Positions 1 to 12,215 are shown, counted from the first letter of the stretch. The stretch: DNA of 64,000 nt from Cytidiella melzeri (GCA_022592445.1 JABYQR010000069.1:1-64000), one strand, 5' to 3'. The notes: a model not told the origin generated them from the letters alone. Translations and numbers: made by a program.

Positions 1-230
1 TGATGTACACAGCCTTTCATTGCAGTGATGCTTGGATCAAGTTCATCAGATGGCTTTCCATCAATAGGCTTCAGGGTGTGCTCCTGTCTATCTCTTGTAG
101 CCTATGTATTGGGTTGAAAAGTAGGGGTTTCTGTACTTTATCTTGCACAGCAGTATTGGGTGTGGCAGAGTTCATCTTGCGCACCAGAACTACACTAGAG
201 CTTACCATACTACAAATTGAATGCACAGCG
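1..230. other. Unassigned left edge
   Basis: No gene can be supported here. Short ORFs on both strands lack recognisable domains. The stretch lies directly outside the left arm of palindrome P1 and is probably a fragment of an older mobile element. Confidence 0.3.
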
Positions 231-1156
231 TTAGCAAGGCTGGCAAGCAGCAAGTACAATCTCTGAAGATTGGATGAAATGATACTTCTTGAGCCAGATT
301 TGTAAGCAAACTTGCCGCTGGTAGCAGCTTGGATAAGTCATTTTGTTGTTGTTGTGAAGAGCTTCTTTTGTGAGTAAAGGATAGTAAGTCGGTGATTTGT
401 CTTCACTGGAGCACACAATCATTCAGAAAAGGAGAAGGACTGTGCTGTATTTTTTAGAGTGTAACAACGGGTGTGAGTAGAAGAATTAAAACAAGTTTGT
501 GGAGTAGAGTGGTTGTTTGATGTGCGTCTTCTTCAGAGGGGTGGTAAACTATGTTAAATGATTCGAGTACAAATTGGGTAAACTGCAGGAGCAGGGTTCC
601 AAGTGATTATGTTACTGATAGCAAATTGAATAAGTCATATAGCCTGAAATAGTTGCCTGAGCCAGTGACTTTGTTTTGGTTAAGAATCTTACCAAGTAAT
701 CTGGTCATGAATATTGACTGTAGTAAGGGAATTTGCTATTGTTGACACCTTTGACAAGCAACTTGATCTGTGATAAAGTGAGCATATTACAATTGATAGG
801 TTTGGTCACAGAAAAATGAGTCATACATTGATAAAGGTAGTCACCAATGGTAGAAAGGGGCTTCATGTATCTTATCATTAATCTTGTATAGTGTTTACTG
901 CTGATGCAACAAACACTTGCGGTGCTCATCAAAACTCACTGCTAATGCCAGAAAACTATTTGCCTCAAGAATGAAGAGCTTGAGGGGATCTCATTAGATC
1001 AACTTCCAGAACATGTTACATGTGTCCTGTTGATGTTTGAACTGCCTCACCCCCAATGGAACTGCCACAGGCTGTTTTCTGATTGTAGCTCCTGCTTAGA
1101 GAGCAACTAATGGCTGTGAAACTTTGTGGAATTTGTGTTTGCATCAGCAGCAAGCA

Positions 1157-1419
1157 CTGCATCTGATTGTTCCACAAAGGTTTACAGCCATCAGCTGCTC
1201 TCTAAGCAGGAGCTACAATCAGAACGCAGCCTGTGGCAGTTCGAATGGGGGTGAGGCAGTTCAAACATCAACAGGACACATGTAACATGACTGCATCTGA
1301 TTGTTCCACAAAGGTTTACAGCAATCAGCTGCTCTCTAAGCAGGAGCTACAATCAGAACACAGCCTGTGGCAGTTCCAATGGGGGTGAGGCAGTTCAAAC
1401 ATCAACAGGACACATGTAA
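1157..1419. repeat. Direct duplication of ~130 bp at the centre of P1
   Basis: Two near-identical copies lie head to tail, at about 1157-1290 and 1291-1419. Each runs from a 'gcatctgattgttccaca' segment to a 'gacacatgtaacatg' segment. A third, inverted copy lies at about 1010-1135 as the end of the left arm, so three copies surround the palindrome centre. Confidence 0.7.
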
Positions 1420-2046
1420 CATGTTCTGGAAGTTGATCTAATGAGATCCCCTCAAGCTCTTCATTCTTGAGGCAAATAGTTTTCTGGCATTAGCAGTGGG
1501 TTTTGATGAGCACCGCAAGTGTTTGTTGCATCAGCAGTAAACACTATACAAGATTAATGATAAGATACATGAAGCCCCTTTCTACCATTGGTGACTACCT
1601 TTATCAATGTATGACTCATTTTTCTGTGACCAAACCTATCAATTGTAATATGCTCACTTTATCACAGATCAAGTTGCTTGTCGAAGGTGTCAACAATAGC
1701 AAATGCCCTTACTACAGTCAATATTCATGACCAGATTACTTGGTAAGATTCTTAACCAAAACAAAGTCACTGGTTCAGGCAACTATTTCAGGCTATATGA
1801 CTTATTCAATTTGCTATCAGTAACATAATCACTTGGAACCCTGCTCCTGCAGTTTACCCAATATGTACTCGAATTATTCAACATAGTTTACCACCCCTCT
1901 GAAGAAGACGTGCATCAAACAACCACTCTACTCCACAAACTTGTTTTAATTCTTCTACTCACACCCGTTGTTACACTCTAAAAATACAGCACAGTCCTTC
2001 TCCTTTTCTGAATGATTGTGTGCTCCAGTGAAGACAAACCACCGAC

Positions 2047-2805
2047 TGACACGGAGACAAGGCTTGACGTGACAAACAGGGACACGAAGTGGATGACGAC
2101 AAAGTGGTGGTGGTAGGCGTGAAGCTCAATACTTTCACCAGCAGCTATAAACCTTATGCAGATGTCTAGCCCAGTAAAGACCAAGTTAGTATTCTGACTA
2201 CCAGCTATGTAGTACAGAGGGGATTTGCTTACCTAGCCCAGTAAAGACCAAGAGGTCGAGATGGGGGCTAGGAGCGTACATGCAGCAGTATATATAGACT
2301 TCAGGGACCTGCGCACAGACCATGTTGAGGGCAGGCTTTGCAAGAAGCCGTGTGAACGAAGAACAAAAGAACTACCTAAAGGAGAACAATAGCTATTGTC
2401 TAGTCCTTGCCAAGAACTCTACTCGTGAGAGAATCTATCTAAAAGGAGACCAACTATTGTATTCCATTCCCACACCTGTGAGAACATCCTTCCATAAAGA
2501 GAACAATAGGGAAAGAACAATAAGGAGCCCATGTGGACAGTATCTATGACGTCAAACCCTAGCTATGGGCTGAGCCATGTGCTTGTAGCCATGTGGTCTT
2601 ACTTAAGCTAAGTCACATGCCAGTGTGACGTAGTAGCAAGTAATGTGACCGTGTGGAGCGTCTAAGCCACGTGATACGGGCGCTTAATAGACGTGCAAAG
2701 GAGTTTATGCAGAGAAGGTTGCAACTGAGCTGCAGCCCGGAGTTTTACAGATAAAAACAAGAGGTAAATTGCGAAAATTAAGGGCTAGTCAGGCCATCCA
2801 TGACA
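2047..2805 (-). mobile_element. Solo LTR, family B, copy 1
   Basis: This 759-bp sequence is also present at 8766-9524 (same orientation) and 13966-14720 (opposite). Read on the minus strand it begins TGTCATGGAT and ends CTCCGTGTCA, giving TG...CA ends. The flanks ccgac and ccaac form a 5-bp target duplication with one mismatch. The opposite arm of P1 shows the uninterrupted target site. A TATA-like tatatata lies near 2290. No internal retrotransposon sequence is attached. The 75-residue ORF at 2322-2549 recurs in all copies but is probably incidental. Confidence 0.85.
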
Positions 2806-3167
2806 CCAACTTACTATACTTTACTCATAAAAGAAGCTCTTCACAACAACAACAAAATGACTTATTCAAGCTGCTACCAGTAGCAAGTTTGCTTACAAAT
2901 CTTGCTCAAGAAGTATCATTTCATGCAATCTTCAGAAATTGTACTTGCTGCTTGCCGGTCTTGCTAACACTAGTTTATGTTGTAGTTGAGCATGTGAGTG
3001 CTTAGTTCTGCGTATTTTCAGTAGGTCAAAGTGGTATCAATGTTAATAATACATGCAGTAAATGTGGTCTATCAGTTTCCCGCTTCAATCTTACAACATG
3101 ATTACATCTAATATGGACTGATAAAATCCTAACATCTGAAACTGCTCCATTTTATCAGGGGTGTTAC

Positions 3168-3240
3168 AATTCTAACAATCTTTGTACAATTACTGAAGAA
3201 TTGTTCCAGTGCAGGCAACTGCTTTGATGTCCCCATAGAT
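3168..3240 (-). repeat. 3' fragment of the SINE-like repeat
   Basis: The sequence resembles the 3' half of the repeat at 3331-3509, sharing 'gttacaatt..ctgaagaat' and 'ttgttccagtgca.gc' followed by 'tgctttga'. The tRNA-like head is absent, so this would be a truncated copy. Confidence 0.4.
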
Positions 3241-3330
3241 GTAATGCAACTGTCTCCCAAAGCATTTGAATTTGATGGGAAATATGCTCACACTAGGTCA
3301 AATGACAAATTTCTCAGCATCTAAAAATAT

Positions 3331-3509
3331 AGAAAAAAGGGTTACAATTCCTGAAGAATGAAGGATTGTTCCAGTGCATGCCAGTGCTTTGAGCTGTTGC
3401 GACATGTAACACTGTTGTTCTATGCCACGAATATTTACCAGTGAGGGGAATTGAACCCGGGACCCATGCAAGAATAACAGGCATTATAAACCACTCAGCT
3501 ATGGGAGCA
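3331..3509 (-). mobile_element. Candidate tRNA-derived SINE
   Basis: The minus strand carries a pol III A box (TAGCTGAGTGG, 3491-3501) and B box (GGTTCAATTCC, 3447-3457) at tRNA-like spacing. The D, anticodon and acceptor stems do not fold properly, so it is not a functional tRNA gene. A non-tRNA body of about 100 bp follows and ends near 3331 in a T-rich run on the minus strand. A related 3' fragment lies at 3168-3240. Head plus shared body is the expected layout of a SINE. Confidence 0.5.
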
Positions 3510-4175
3510 TTTACAATCAAGAGTGATAATTTCATTGCAAAGTGGACACATCAACAAGATTCGATTGCTTCTACTTCTATTAATGAGAGCTATGGCCAGC
3601 ATACTCATGGAGGTGAATAATCTAAACACATTAGTAACAGAATTTGTAAACTCCAACAAAATTACTTTTGGAAGTGAGTAATGCAAGCTCATTAGTAACA
3701 AAGATTGCTACCAATGACAGAAATACTTATCAAAGTAAGTATTCTGACCAAGTTCATAATAAAAGTTGTTACCTGTCACTAAAGTACTTATGGAAGTGAG
3801 TGATTTAAATACATTGATATCAAAAGCTGCTACTGGTAACAAAGTTGCTTTTGAAAGTTGCTAGTGAGAATTGTTACCAGTAACATCAAAGTGAGTAAAG
3901 CAGGAACAGTAGTAATGAAAGTTGTTACCAACAACAAAATCACTGATTACAGTGAGTAATTTAGACACATTAGTAACAAATTACTTCTGTGAGTGGGTAA
4001 TTAGGGCACATTAGTGATACAGTCTGTTACCTATAACAAAGTCACTTATAGGAGTGGGTAATCCAAACAAATTAGTATTATATTACCAATAACAAAATTA
4101 CTCATCAAAGTAAGTATTCTGGGCAAGTTGATAATAAAAGTTGTCACTAATAACAATTCTTATCAAAGTGGCTAA

Positions 4176-4891
4176 TGTTAAGACCAACTATCGTCAAGAG
4201 ACAAGTTGTGAAGTCAGAACCCCTTGGTGTAACAACACACAAGCTCAAATGATGGTCTAGGCCGTGTGTTTGTTGTCAAGCACAATAGCAGACAGATGAT
4301 GGACCAATAGAAGGAATATTGATACAAAGTGGATATACTGAGGTACTATCCCCATGTCTAGCAGCTATATATAGATGTTGGCCTAACTACTTCTGGACCA
4401 GTCCGACATAGTGGTAAAAAATTGGAGGAATGGAAAGGAAGAACAATACTTTGGCAAGCCAATGGAAGAATGGAAAGGAAGAACAATATTTGGCAAGCCA
4501 ATGGAAGAAAAAACCGTCAAGGCACAGAAACAAGGGACAATAGCAAGATGAGTTGAAGAACAATCAAACAGGGGTTGAACCCGAAACAGGAGATAGATGG
4601 GGTTGGACCCGAAACAGGGGATAAACAGGGTTAAACTTGATGGAATGATAACAGAGGTATAAATGCCGAGGGTGGAACCAAGGCAACGGTAACCAATCAG
4701 AGTCAGGTCCAAGGTTTGAATGGAAACAAGAAGAAAGCTGATAGTCTGTGTTGAACGGAGGCAATGAAGATCAAACAATGAGGGAGGAAGGACAAGTGGA
4801 ATTGTCAAGGCAAAGGTAAAGAAAACAACTAGTTACTAGGATGATCAAAGAAGTGAAGAAAAATAATAGTGTGCGAAGACCATTTGTAACA
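4176..4891 (+). mobile_element. Solo LTR, family C
   Basis: This 716-bp insertion begins TGTTAAGACC, ends TTGTAACA (inverted TGTTA...TAACA termini) and is flanked by a perfect 5-bp target duplication gctaa (4171-4175 and 4892-4896). The other P2 arm near 6488 shows the empty site. A TATA-like tatatata lies near 4368. The 141-residue minus-strand ORF at 4383-4808 lies wholly inside the LTR, is low in complexity and is not believed to be a gene. Confidence 0.85.
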
Positions 4892-5149
4892 GCTAATTCC
4901 AGGACATTAGTAAAGAATTACTTATCAAGGTGGGTAATGCGGGCACACTAATGACAAATGTTATACCAATAACAAAATCACTCATAAAAGTGAGTGATTT
5001 AAACACATTGATAATGAAAGTTGTTAGCAGTCACAAAATTAATCACTGAAGTGGGTAACCCAAACACATTAGTAGCAAAAGTTGTTACCAGTAACAAAGT
5101 CACTTATCAAAGTGAGTGTTTCAAACACATTGGTAACAATATTTGCTCA

Positions 5150-6055
5150 ACCAAACACATAAGACCAAAGAATAAAATATCACCCAGTACTATCCAATTT
5201 ACTTGGTCTCAAGGAATCCAACTGGAACAGTTGATCATATAGATGTGCATATGATAGCTTGTTCACAACACTATCAACATCAAGCCCAAGGATAGTGACA
5301 AATGAACAAAATCAACTCCGACAGGCAATAATTACTTGACAATGCTTTGTGATATTTCTAAAGATCTGAATATTGAGATAGTGACATTGAAGATGGTATA
5401 ACCATCAATCAAGATTGCCTGCATCAGGATCTACCACATATATTTTCATAGATGCAGCTGGTAACAATGTAGGAGAACTTTGTGAGTACATGCTTAAACC
5501 AATCACTGGCTCGAAATTAGTAGTATCATACTGTAATATATATTCTAACATGAGGTTAAATCATATGCTAGATCTACTCTATGGTGCTGCACAAAGAATA
5601 GCTGGAAGAATATAAATTTGTTTGAAAGTTCCGAGTGGAGGGGATGACTTGGAAGGTCAACTAACTTTCTAGGAGTAAGTGTCTTGTTATTTCTCTGCTC
5701 TCCAGAAGCGGTATATATACATGTCTGTAGCTAGATTACTAATGCTACAGTAATATCATATGGGTAAGGATTGGTAATGCACAGTCCTGCTTGTTGATAC
5801 TACTGAATAGAGAATGTAAGCGATGACTGAGCATCCGACATAACTGAATGGTGCTGACTGAGCCTTGAGTAAGCTCAATACATTTGGTATATGAATTATG
5901 AGACATGGAGAAGCCTCATGGGACTTCTGCTATTCAGTCATGGAAACTACTCAAACACAATGCAATAAGGTGCAAGTGTTGCATCATGTGTGGCCATATG
6001 TGATAAGTTCACCCACAAGACAAGCAAGCATCAATGGACTTTTGTCATTGGTCAC
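5150..6055. other. P2 centre, no gene
   Basis: This ~900-bp stretch separates the P2 arms. Plus-strand translation gives only short, stop-ridden fragments with no confident domain. It may be the eroded interior of the element that the arms once bounded. Confidence 0.4.
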
Positions 6056-6900
6056 AACTCCTATCACTAATTTGCCCCGTGTAACTCACTTTGATAAGTA
6101 TTTTTGTTACTGGTACCAATTTTTTTTAGTGAATTGCTCAGCATACTTACTTTGTTAAGTAATTTTGTCATTGGTAACAACTTTTGTTACTAATGTATCT
6201 TGTTAACCTACTTTCATAAGTAATTGTCTTACTGGTAACAATTGTTTTGACCAATGTGCTTGAAACACTCACTTTGATAACTAACTTTGTTACTGGTAAC
6301 AAATTTTGCTACTAATGTGTTTGGATTACCCATTTCAGTAAGTGATATTGTGACTGGTTACAACTTTCATTACCAATGTGTTGAGATTGCTCACTTTCAT
6401 GAGTAATTTTTTATTGGTAAGACATTTGTCATTAATGTGCCTGCATGACCCACCTTGATAAGTAATTGTTTTTCTAATGTGCTGGAATTAGCCACTTTGA
6501 TAAGGAATTGTGTTATTAGTTACAACTTTTACTATCCACTGGCCCAGGATACTTACTTTGATGAGTAATTTTGTTATTGGTAATAACTATGTTGCTAATG
6601 TGTTTGGATTACCTGCTTTCATAAGTGACTTTGTTATTGGTAACCAGTTTTATGACTTATGTGTTTGACCTACACACTTTGCTATGTAATTTTGTGGTTG
6701 GTAACAACTTTTGTTACTAATGTTCCCTCATTACTCACTTTGATGCTACTGGTAACAATTCTCACTAGCAACTTTCAATTTGATAAGTAATGTTGTTCTT
6801 GGTAACAACTTTTGTTACCAATGTGACCCCATTATCTACTTTCATAAGCAACTTTGTAACCAGTAACGGCTTTTATTACCAATGTATTTAAATCACTCAC

Positions 6901-7643
6901 TGTCACGGAGCGACTGCTGCTATGCTGATAACCCTAAAAAGGGAGTGAAGTAGAGAGGAAGGGGGTGGATCTCCAACGACGACAACGAGGTCAAAGTCGA
7001 TGATGAGCAGGCAAGCAGGCACTAAGGTCGGATACTAGCAGTGCAAATGACAGAGTTAATAAGGTATGATACTAAGTTACATGCAGTAACTCACCTAGCA
7101 GTGCAAATGACAGAGAGGTCAAGATGCAGAGCTAGGGAGGGTAAGGGCTACTATATATACTGTGGCTGGGTGGTCTGTGCACAAGTTCCCACACTAGGGA
7201 CTGGAATAACTGTGGGGCTGGAGTAACAATAGAACAATAAGGGACCAGGGTAACTGTCAAGGACCTGAGTAACTGTCAAGGACCAGAGTAACTGTCAAGG
7301 ACCAGGGTACAGAGAACAATAGAGTTATAACAATAGAACAATGGAACAATAGAACAATAGAATAGGAACAATAGAACAATAAAACCTGGGGGAATCCCTG
7401 GGGAATCCCTGTCAATGGAAGAAGAACAATAGAACAATAGCCTAGGTTGATCTGGAACCGCTCCAGACTGAGTCTAGGGTTTGGGTCTGGACTATTGATA
7501 AATAAGGCAGGATGTCACGTGACCCGGGTTAGGATTAGGTCTGTAACACTCCTAGCCGGAAAATAAGCGCTCTAGATAGGCGCCTAAGGCTGTAAACTTG
7601 TGACAATGTTGGAAAAATCCGGTCTGTTGGACTATCCATGTCA
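6901..7643 (-). repeat. 3' LTR of the gypsy element (family A)
   Basis: On the minus strand it begins TGACATGGATAG and ends CTCCGTGACA (743 bp). The polypurine tract lies directly upstream. Ends and TATA region resemble family B, so the two are related. A run of 'aacaatag' repeats (about 7313-7435) and repeated 'taactgtcaaggacc' (7248-7300) lie inside. Confidence 0.85.
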
Positions 7644-7662
7644 TTTTACCCCCCTCCTAAAA
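7644..7662 (-). promoter_or_regulatory. Polypurine tract of the gypsy element
   Basis: The minus strand reads TTTTAGGAGGGGGGTAAAA immediately before the 3' LTR. This is the usual primer for plus-strand DNA synthesis, and it fixes the LTR boundary and element orientation. Confidence 0.8.
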
Positions 7663-7663
7663 T

Positions 7664-8765
7664 TCATCGCCTCGATGAACTAAGACCAGGGACTCTACCA
7701 TCTGCCCACTCGAGGTCAGATGCAATAGCTTCTGTGATGTTCTCCAACGGTTTCCAAGGAATAGAGTCAAAGAGTGCTTTGGGCAATTTCTGAGGTGTGT
7801 TGGTATGTCTGGCGTGGAACTCTGCAATGCTCTCTTTCGCATTAGTCAGATTTACTGCAGGTTCCCACGTTACATTGCCTTCTCCATAGCCTTTCCATTT
7901 GACTAGGTACTGCATTTGCTTCCAATAGATCCGACTGTCTAGGATCTTCTCGGCTTCATAGACTTGTTGATCATCTACTATGATCGGTGCTGGTGGTTCT
8001 GGTATGAGGCCGTTTACTTCGTTTCCCCGATACGGAGATAGCCGTTCAACGTTGATGTTGTCACGAATACAATATCCGGATTTGAGTTTGATCCGATATG
8101 TATGTTCACCGGTTTTCTGAAGAACTGTGAAGGGACCAAGCTGTCTAGGCCCTAGCTTGTCAGACTGCTGATGTACTTTGACGTTCTTGGAAGACAACCA
8201 TACGAGGTCCCCTTCCTTGAAGACTGGAGTAGTTCTACGGGTGTATCCGGAAGCTTCGGCCATCTTTTCCTTAGATAGACGTGAGGCAGCTTCGGCTTCT
8301 GCCCGAACCTGTCTGAGCTTTTCTAGGCGTGCGTCCAGGTTCGGCATACGACTTTGATGACCGATGGGGATGGTAAAGTCCGGTAAATACCCGTACATGA
8401 CTTCAAACGGAGAGTGCTGCGTAGATGAGTTGACACAAGAGTTGATGGCGAATTCAGCCACTGGGATGTATTCTGCCCAATCATCTTGTCATTGGTCAAC
8501 AAAGAGTGGTAGAATCTTTTCTACCTCTTGATTTGTTCTTTCCGTTTGACCATCGGCCTGAGGGTGGTAGGCGGTAGTCATAGCGCCAGTGATGCCTAGC
8601 CGTTTGTACAACGCTTGCATGACACGAGCTGCAAACTGGGGTCCCTCATCGGATATAAACTGTTGGGGAATGCCGTGGAGCCTGAACACCTCTCTGATGT
8701 GAAGGTTGGCTATACCGTCCGCTGTGACAGTAGACTGAGTTGGGATTACATGTGTTTGCTTGCTG
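7664..8765 (-). pseudogene. Gypsy pol, 3' part: integrase core end and chromodomain
   Basis: This part continues the integrase from the far side of the inserted LTR. The second and third catalytic acidic residues are visible in FISDEGPQF and GQTERTNQEVE. An in-frame TGA follows LPLFVDQ at about 8487-8489, and reading resumes in the same frame with AEFAINS. The C-terminal region has a GPY-like segment (LGPRQLGPFTVL) and a chromodomain (QYLVKWKGYGEGNVTWEP), a module that in chromoviruses guides integration to modified chromatin. Apart from the nonsense codon and the LTR the frame is open. Confidence 0.9.
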
Positions 8766-9524
8766 TGACACGGAGACGGGGCTCGACGTGACAAACAGGG
8801 ACACGAAGTGGAAAACGACAAGGAGGTGGTGGCAGGCGTAGAGCACAATGCTTTCACCAGCTATCAGACTTTGTTCAAGTTGCTAGCCCAGTAAAGACCA
8901 AGTTAGTATTGGGTACTACTAGCTATGTAGTACAGGAGGGGTTTGCTTACCTAGCCCAGTAAAGACCAAGAGGTCGAGATGGGGGCTAGGAGCGTACATG
9001 TAGCTGCTTATATAGACTTCAGGGACCTGCACACAGACCATGTTGAGGGCAGGCTTTGCAAGAAGCCATGTGAACGAAGAACAAAAGAACTACCTAAAGG
9101 AGAACAATAGCTATTGTCTAGACCTTGCCAAGAACTCTACCTGTGAGAGAATCTATCTAAAAGGAGACCAACTATTGTATTCCATTCCCACACCTGTGAG
9201 AACATCCTTCCATAAAGAGAACAATAAGGAAAGAACAATAAGGAGCCCATGTGAACAGTATCTATGACGTCAAACCCTAGCTATGGGCTGAACCATGTGT
9301 CTGTAGCCATGTGGTCTTACTTAGGCTAAGTCACATGCCAGTGTGACGTAGTAGCAAGTAATGTGACCGTGTGGAGCGTCTAAGCCACGTGATACGGGCG
9401 CTTAATAGACGTGCAAAAGGAGTTTGTGCAGAGAAGGTTGCAACTGAGCTGCAGCCCAGAGTTTTACAGATAAAAACAAGAGGTAAATTGCGAAAATTAA
9501 GGGCTAGTCAGGCCATCCATGACA
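8766..9524 (-). mobile_element. Solo LTR, family B, copy 2
   Basis: This 759-bp copy has the same length and orientation as 2047-2805. It is inserted in the gypsy integrase coding sequence between ...VYTDLYS and KQTHVIP. The flanks repeat gctg (4 bp, or 5 bp with one base lost). It is therefore younger than the gypsy insertion. Confidence 0.88.
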
Positions 9525-12215
9525 GCTGTACAAGTCTGTGTACACAGCAATCATGTCAAAACCGTTACTGCGTGGGAGTGGTCCGACTAAATCCACGCCG
9601 ACCACCTGCCAAGGTCTGTCTGGTACTTCAATGGGCTGTATTGGGGCAATCGGGTGCTGTGCTGGTTTAGTTCGCTGACATTTGTCACATCCGAGGACGT
9701 ATTGTTCTACGAATGATGCCATGCGAGGCCACCAAAAGTGTTGTGTAACTAGTTCCAGGGTTGCATGTTTGCCGGGATGTCCTGCTGGTAACGCATCATG
9801 GCATCGTCTTACAATCTCCCTGCGGACTTCTCGATCCTTTGGAATGTACAGCTTCCCTTTATAATACACCAGTCCATTGTCTTCCTCCCACTCAAGTCCG
9901 CCGTCAGTCAACTTTTGGGGTCCATCCTTCCTAAGTTTGGCTAGTCCCTGGACTACCTCTGCTTCTCGAATACTGATGTCTTTAATTCGTGACTCTAACG
10001 GATCTGACTCCGGAGTACTCGAGGCGGCTATTGTCTGGAAGTATTCGGGTTTCAGCACAACTTGTTCCTTGTTGTCTGATGCATCCAAAACTTCCAAGGT
10101 TCTGACCCAGAACAGTGGGTCGCCTTGAGTAAGGGTCTTTCCGGGTTTGTGTGTCAAAACAAAGTCACACCGGCTTAGATACAAAGACCACCGAGCTTGT
10201 CGTATAGACAGGTCCTGGGCGGTACGCCAGTACTGCAGATTCTGATGATCTGTGATGATCTCGAAGGGTGCGGGTAATCCTTCTAGATAGTGACGCCAAT
10301 CTTCGAGAGCTCTGATGATAGTGAGCATTTCTCGATCATAGATCTCGTAGTTCCGTTCGGCTTCGGCCATAGACTGAGACCAAAATGCTACAGGGTGCCA
10401 TTGTTCATCCTCTAGTTTCTGCAATAGAACTCCTCCAGTTGCAAAGCCAGACGCATCAACTTCAATACATGTGGGACGATCGGGTTCCCATGTGACTAGA
10501 ATAGGTTCCTGAGTGAACGCATCTTTGAGCATCTGAAAGGCGTTCTGCTGTGCTTCTCCCCACTTCCAAGGTTGGTCTTTCTTGGTGAGATCATGTAGGG
10601 GACGAGTATGCCGTGCAAAGTCCTTGATGAAACGTCGGTAGAAGTTGGCAAATCCAATGAAACCGCGTGCATCACGGAGGTTCTGTGGAACCGGCCAGTT
10701 GGTGATAGCTTCTATTTTACCCGAGTCCATACGGATCTTTCCGTTACCGATGATTAGACCTAAGTACTCGACTTGTGACTGTTCAAATTTGCATTTCTTG
10801 GGGCGAAGGTACAGGTCATTGGCTTCAAGTCTTGCTAGTACTTCATGAACGAGTTTACGATGTTCCGTGATGTCTGAGCTGAAGATGAGGATGTCATCCA
10901 GGTACACGGAGACCTTTCCTTCCGCAATGAGATCAGCAAAGATGGAGTTCATCATTGCTTGAAACGTGGCTGGAGAATTGGTCATGCCAAACAACATCAC
11001 CTTAGGCTCAAACAGCCCTTGGTTTGTCACAAATGCACCCTTCCATTCGTCATTTTCTTTGATCCGAATGTTATGGTAACCCCATTGTACGTCAAACTTA
11101 GTGAAGATTTTGGCTTGACGAAGTCGATTGGTAATGTCTGATACCAAGGGGAGTGGGTAGCGGTTTTTGATTGTGATGTCATTCAACCGTCGATAATCCT
11201 GAACAAGCCGAAGCTTGCCATCCTTCTTCTTGACGAAGAATACCGGTGAGGCCATGGGCGACTTGGATGGGACAATATATCCTTTTGCTAGGTTTTCCTC
11301 AATAAACTTGTCTAACTCCGCTTGTTCATTCGGAGACATGGGGTAGACCTTGGATCTGAACATCTTTGGGTTCTCTGTTAGATCAATCGTGTGATCCCAG
11401 GGTTGGTGCTCTGGAAGGCGCTGTGATGCTTCTTCAGAAACGACTTTCTGGTGTCTGCGGTATTCTTCTGGAACCATCTGTTCAAACGTCTGTTGCTCTT
11501 TGGATTGATGGGCCTTAGCCGCAATGTCTGTAGAGTACGTATAGCTAGCACAGGACCAAAGTTCTTCTTTGGTGTCCTGTATGATCCCGGCTCTGAGCCA
11601 GGCCCGTCTCTGCTTTCGGTTGGCGGTGATAGACTGGAAGGGTTCGAAGTCTTCTTCGGCTTCCAGTCCCATTTCTCCGGTGGCCCAATTGATCTTGTGA
11701 TTTGCTTTGCGGAGCCAGGGTAGGCCTAGAATGCAATCCTCTGGTCCAATGTCTGTGACCAAGAATGTTGCGTTCTCCTTAATAGCTCCAACTTGTAGTT
11801 CGAGCTCTGCTCTGTGTGTGATACGTCCTCCTTGATTTAGAGTCCCATCGATGTTGTGGAGTGGGATCTGTCTTTTCAAGGGGACCGTACGTACTCGGTG
11901 CCGGTTGACAAAGTCTTGACTTAGGAACAATGCGGTGGCTCCTGAGTCAATCATAGCTTTGATGCCCTTTTCTCTGAACACTCCTTTGAGCGTGATCGGA
12001 ACTCGGAAGTGCATACTAAGAGGGTCTATTTCAGGCACTATGCAAGACGACAAGGTTTCATAGTAGTTATACATGTCGTTAAATAAAACTGAAGGCGGCG
12101 AATCCGGTTGCTGAGCGGGGCGGGTATTTACTACAGGCGTGCTAAAAACTGTGTCCGTGGGGAAATCATCAATGTCCTCCACTTCTTCTATATAGGTCTT
12201 TCTAGAGGGACTCAA
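9525..12215 (-). pseudogene. Gypsy pol: protease, RT, RNase H, integrase N-terminus
   Basis: One open frame of almost 900 codons. In order: aspartic protease with DSGATALF; reverse transcriptase with VKKKDGKLRLVQDYRRLN and the catalytic YLDD box; RNase H with IEVDASGFATGGVL; the H2C2 integrase zinc finger (GHPGKHAT...CDKCQRTK); and the first integrase aspartate in VGVDLVGPLP. The frame is cut at the LTR insertion. Pol lies in a different frame from gag, as is common when pol is made by frameshifting. No ATG opens the frame. Confidence 0.93.

Larger units (their letters stand above)
231..2962. repeat. Palindrome P1: large inverted repeat
   Basis: The left arm (about 231-1135) is repeated in reverse complement on the right (about 1290-2046 and 2806-2962). 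The arms are nearly identical: a 75-residue ORF at 705-932 minus reappears at 1503-1730 plus with only two residue changes. The right arm is split by a solo LTR at 2047-2805, and removing that LTR restores the alignment with the left arm. The centre holds a direct duplication. No transposase is visible, so this is best described as a foldback-type or rearranged non-autonomous element. Confidence 0.8.
3560..6900. repeat. Palindrome P2: inverted arrays of ~65-bp units
   Basis: The left arm (about 3560-5148) consists of diverged ~65-bp units with a core like AACACATTAGTAACAA and a short palindrome GTTACCAGTAAC, followed by 'cacttatcaaagtgagt'. The right arm (about 6055-6900) carries the same units in reverse complement and in register: 3797 onward pairs with 6900 leftward, and 4175/4892 pairs with about 6488. 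A solo LTR interrupts the left arm at 4176-4891. The right arm is cut at 6900 by the gypsy LTR. The central 5150-6055 holds no recognisable gene. Confidence 0.75.

Noticed and set aside
2322..2549. 75-codon ORF MLRAGFARS... present in three places (also 9040-9267 and 14209-14448 minus) as a conserved small gene
   Set aside because: It lies inside the family B LTRs and recurs only because the LTR recurs; it also runs antisense to the LTR's element.
3430..3510. A tRNA gene on the minus strand
   Set aside because: A and B boxes are present but the acceptor, D and anticodon stems do not pair; a SINE head explains it better.
4383..4808. 141-codon minus-strand ORF
   Set aside because: Entirely inside solo LTR C; low-complexity translation and no homology-like motif.
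3590..5150. CRISPR-like array of spaced repeats
   Set aside because: Units are diverged, ~65 bp and contiguous without unique spacers, in a eukaryotic genome.
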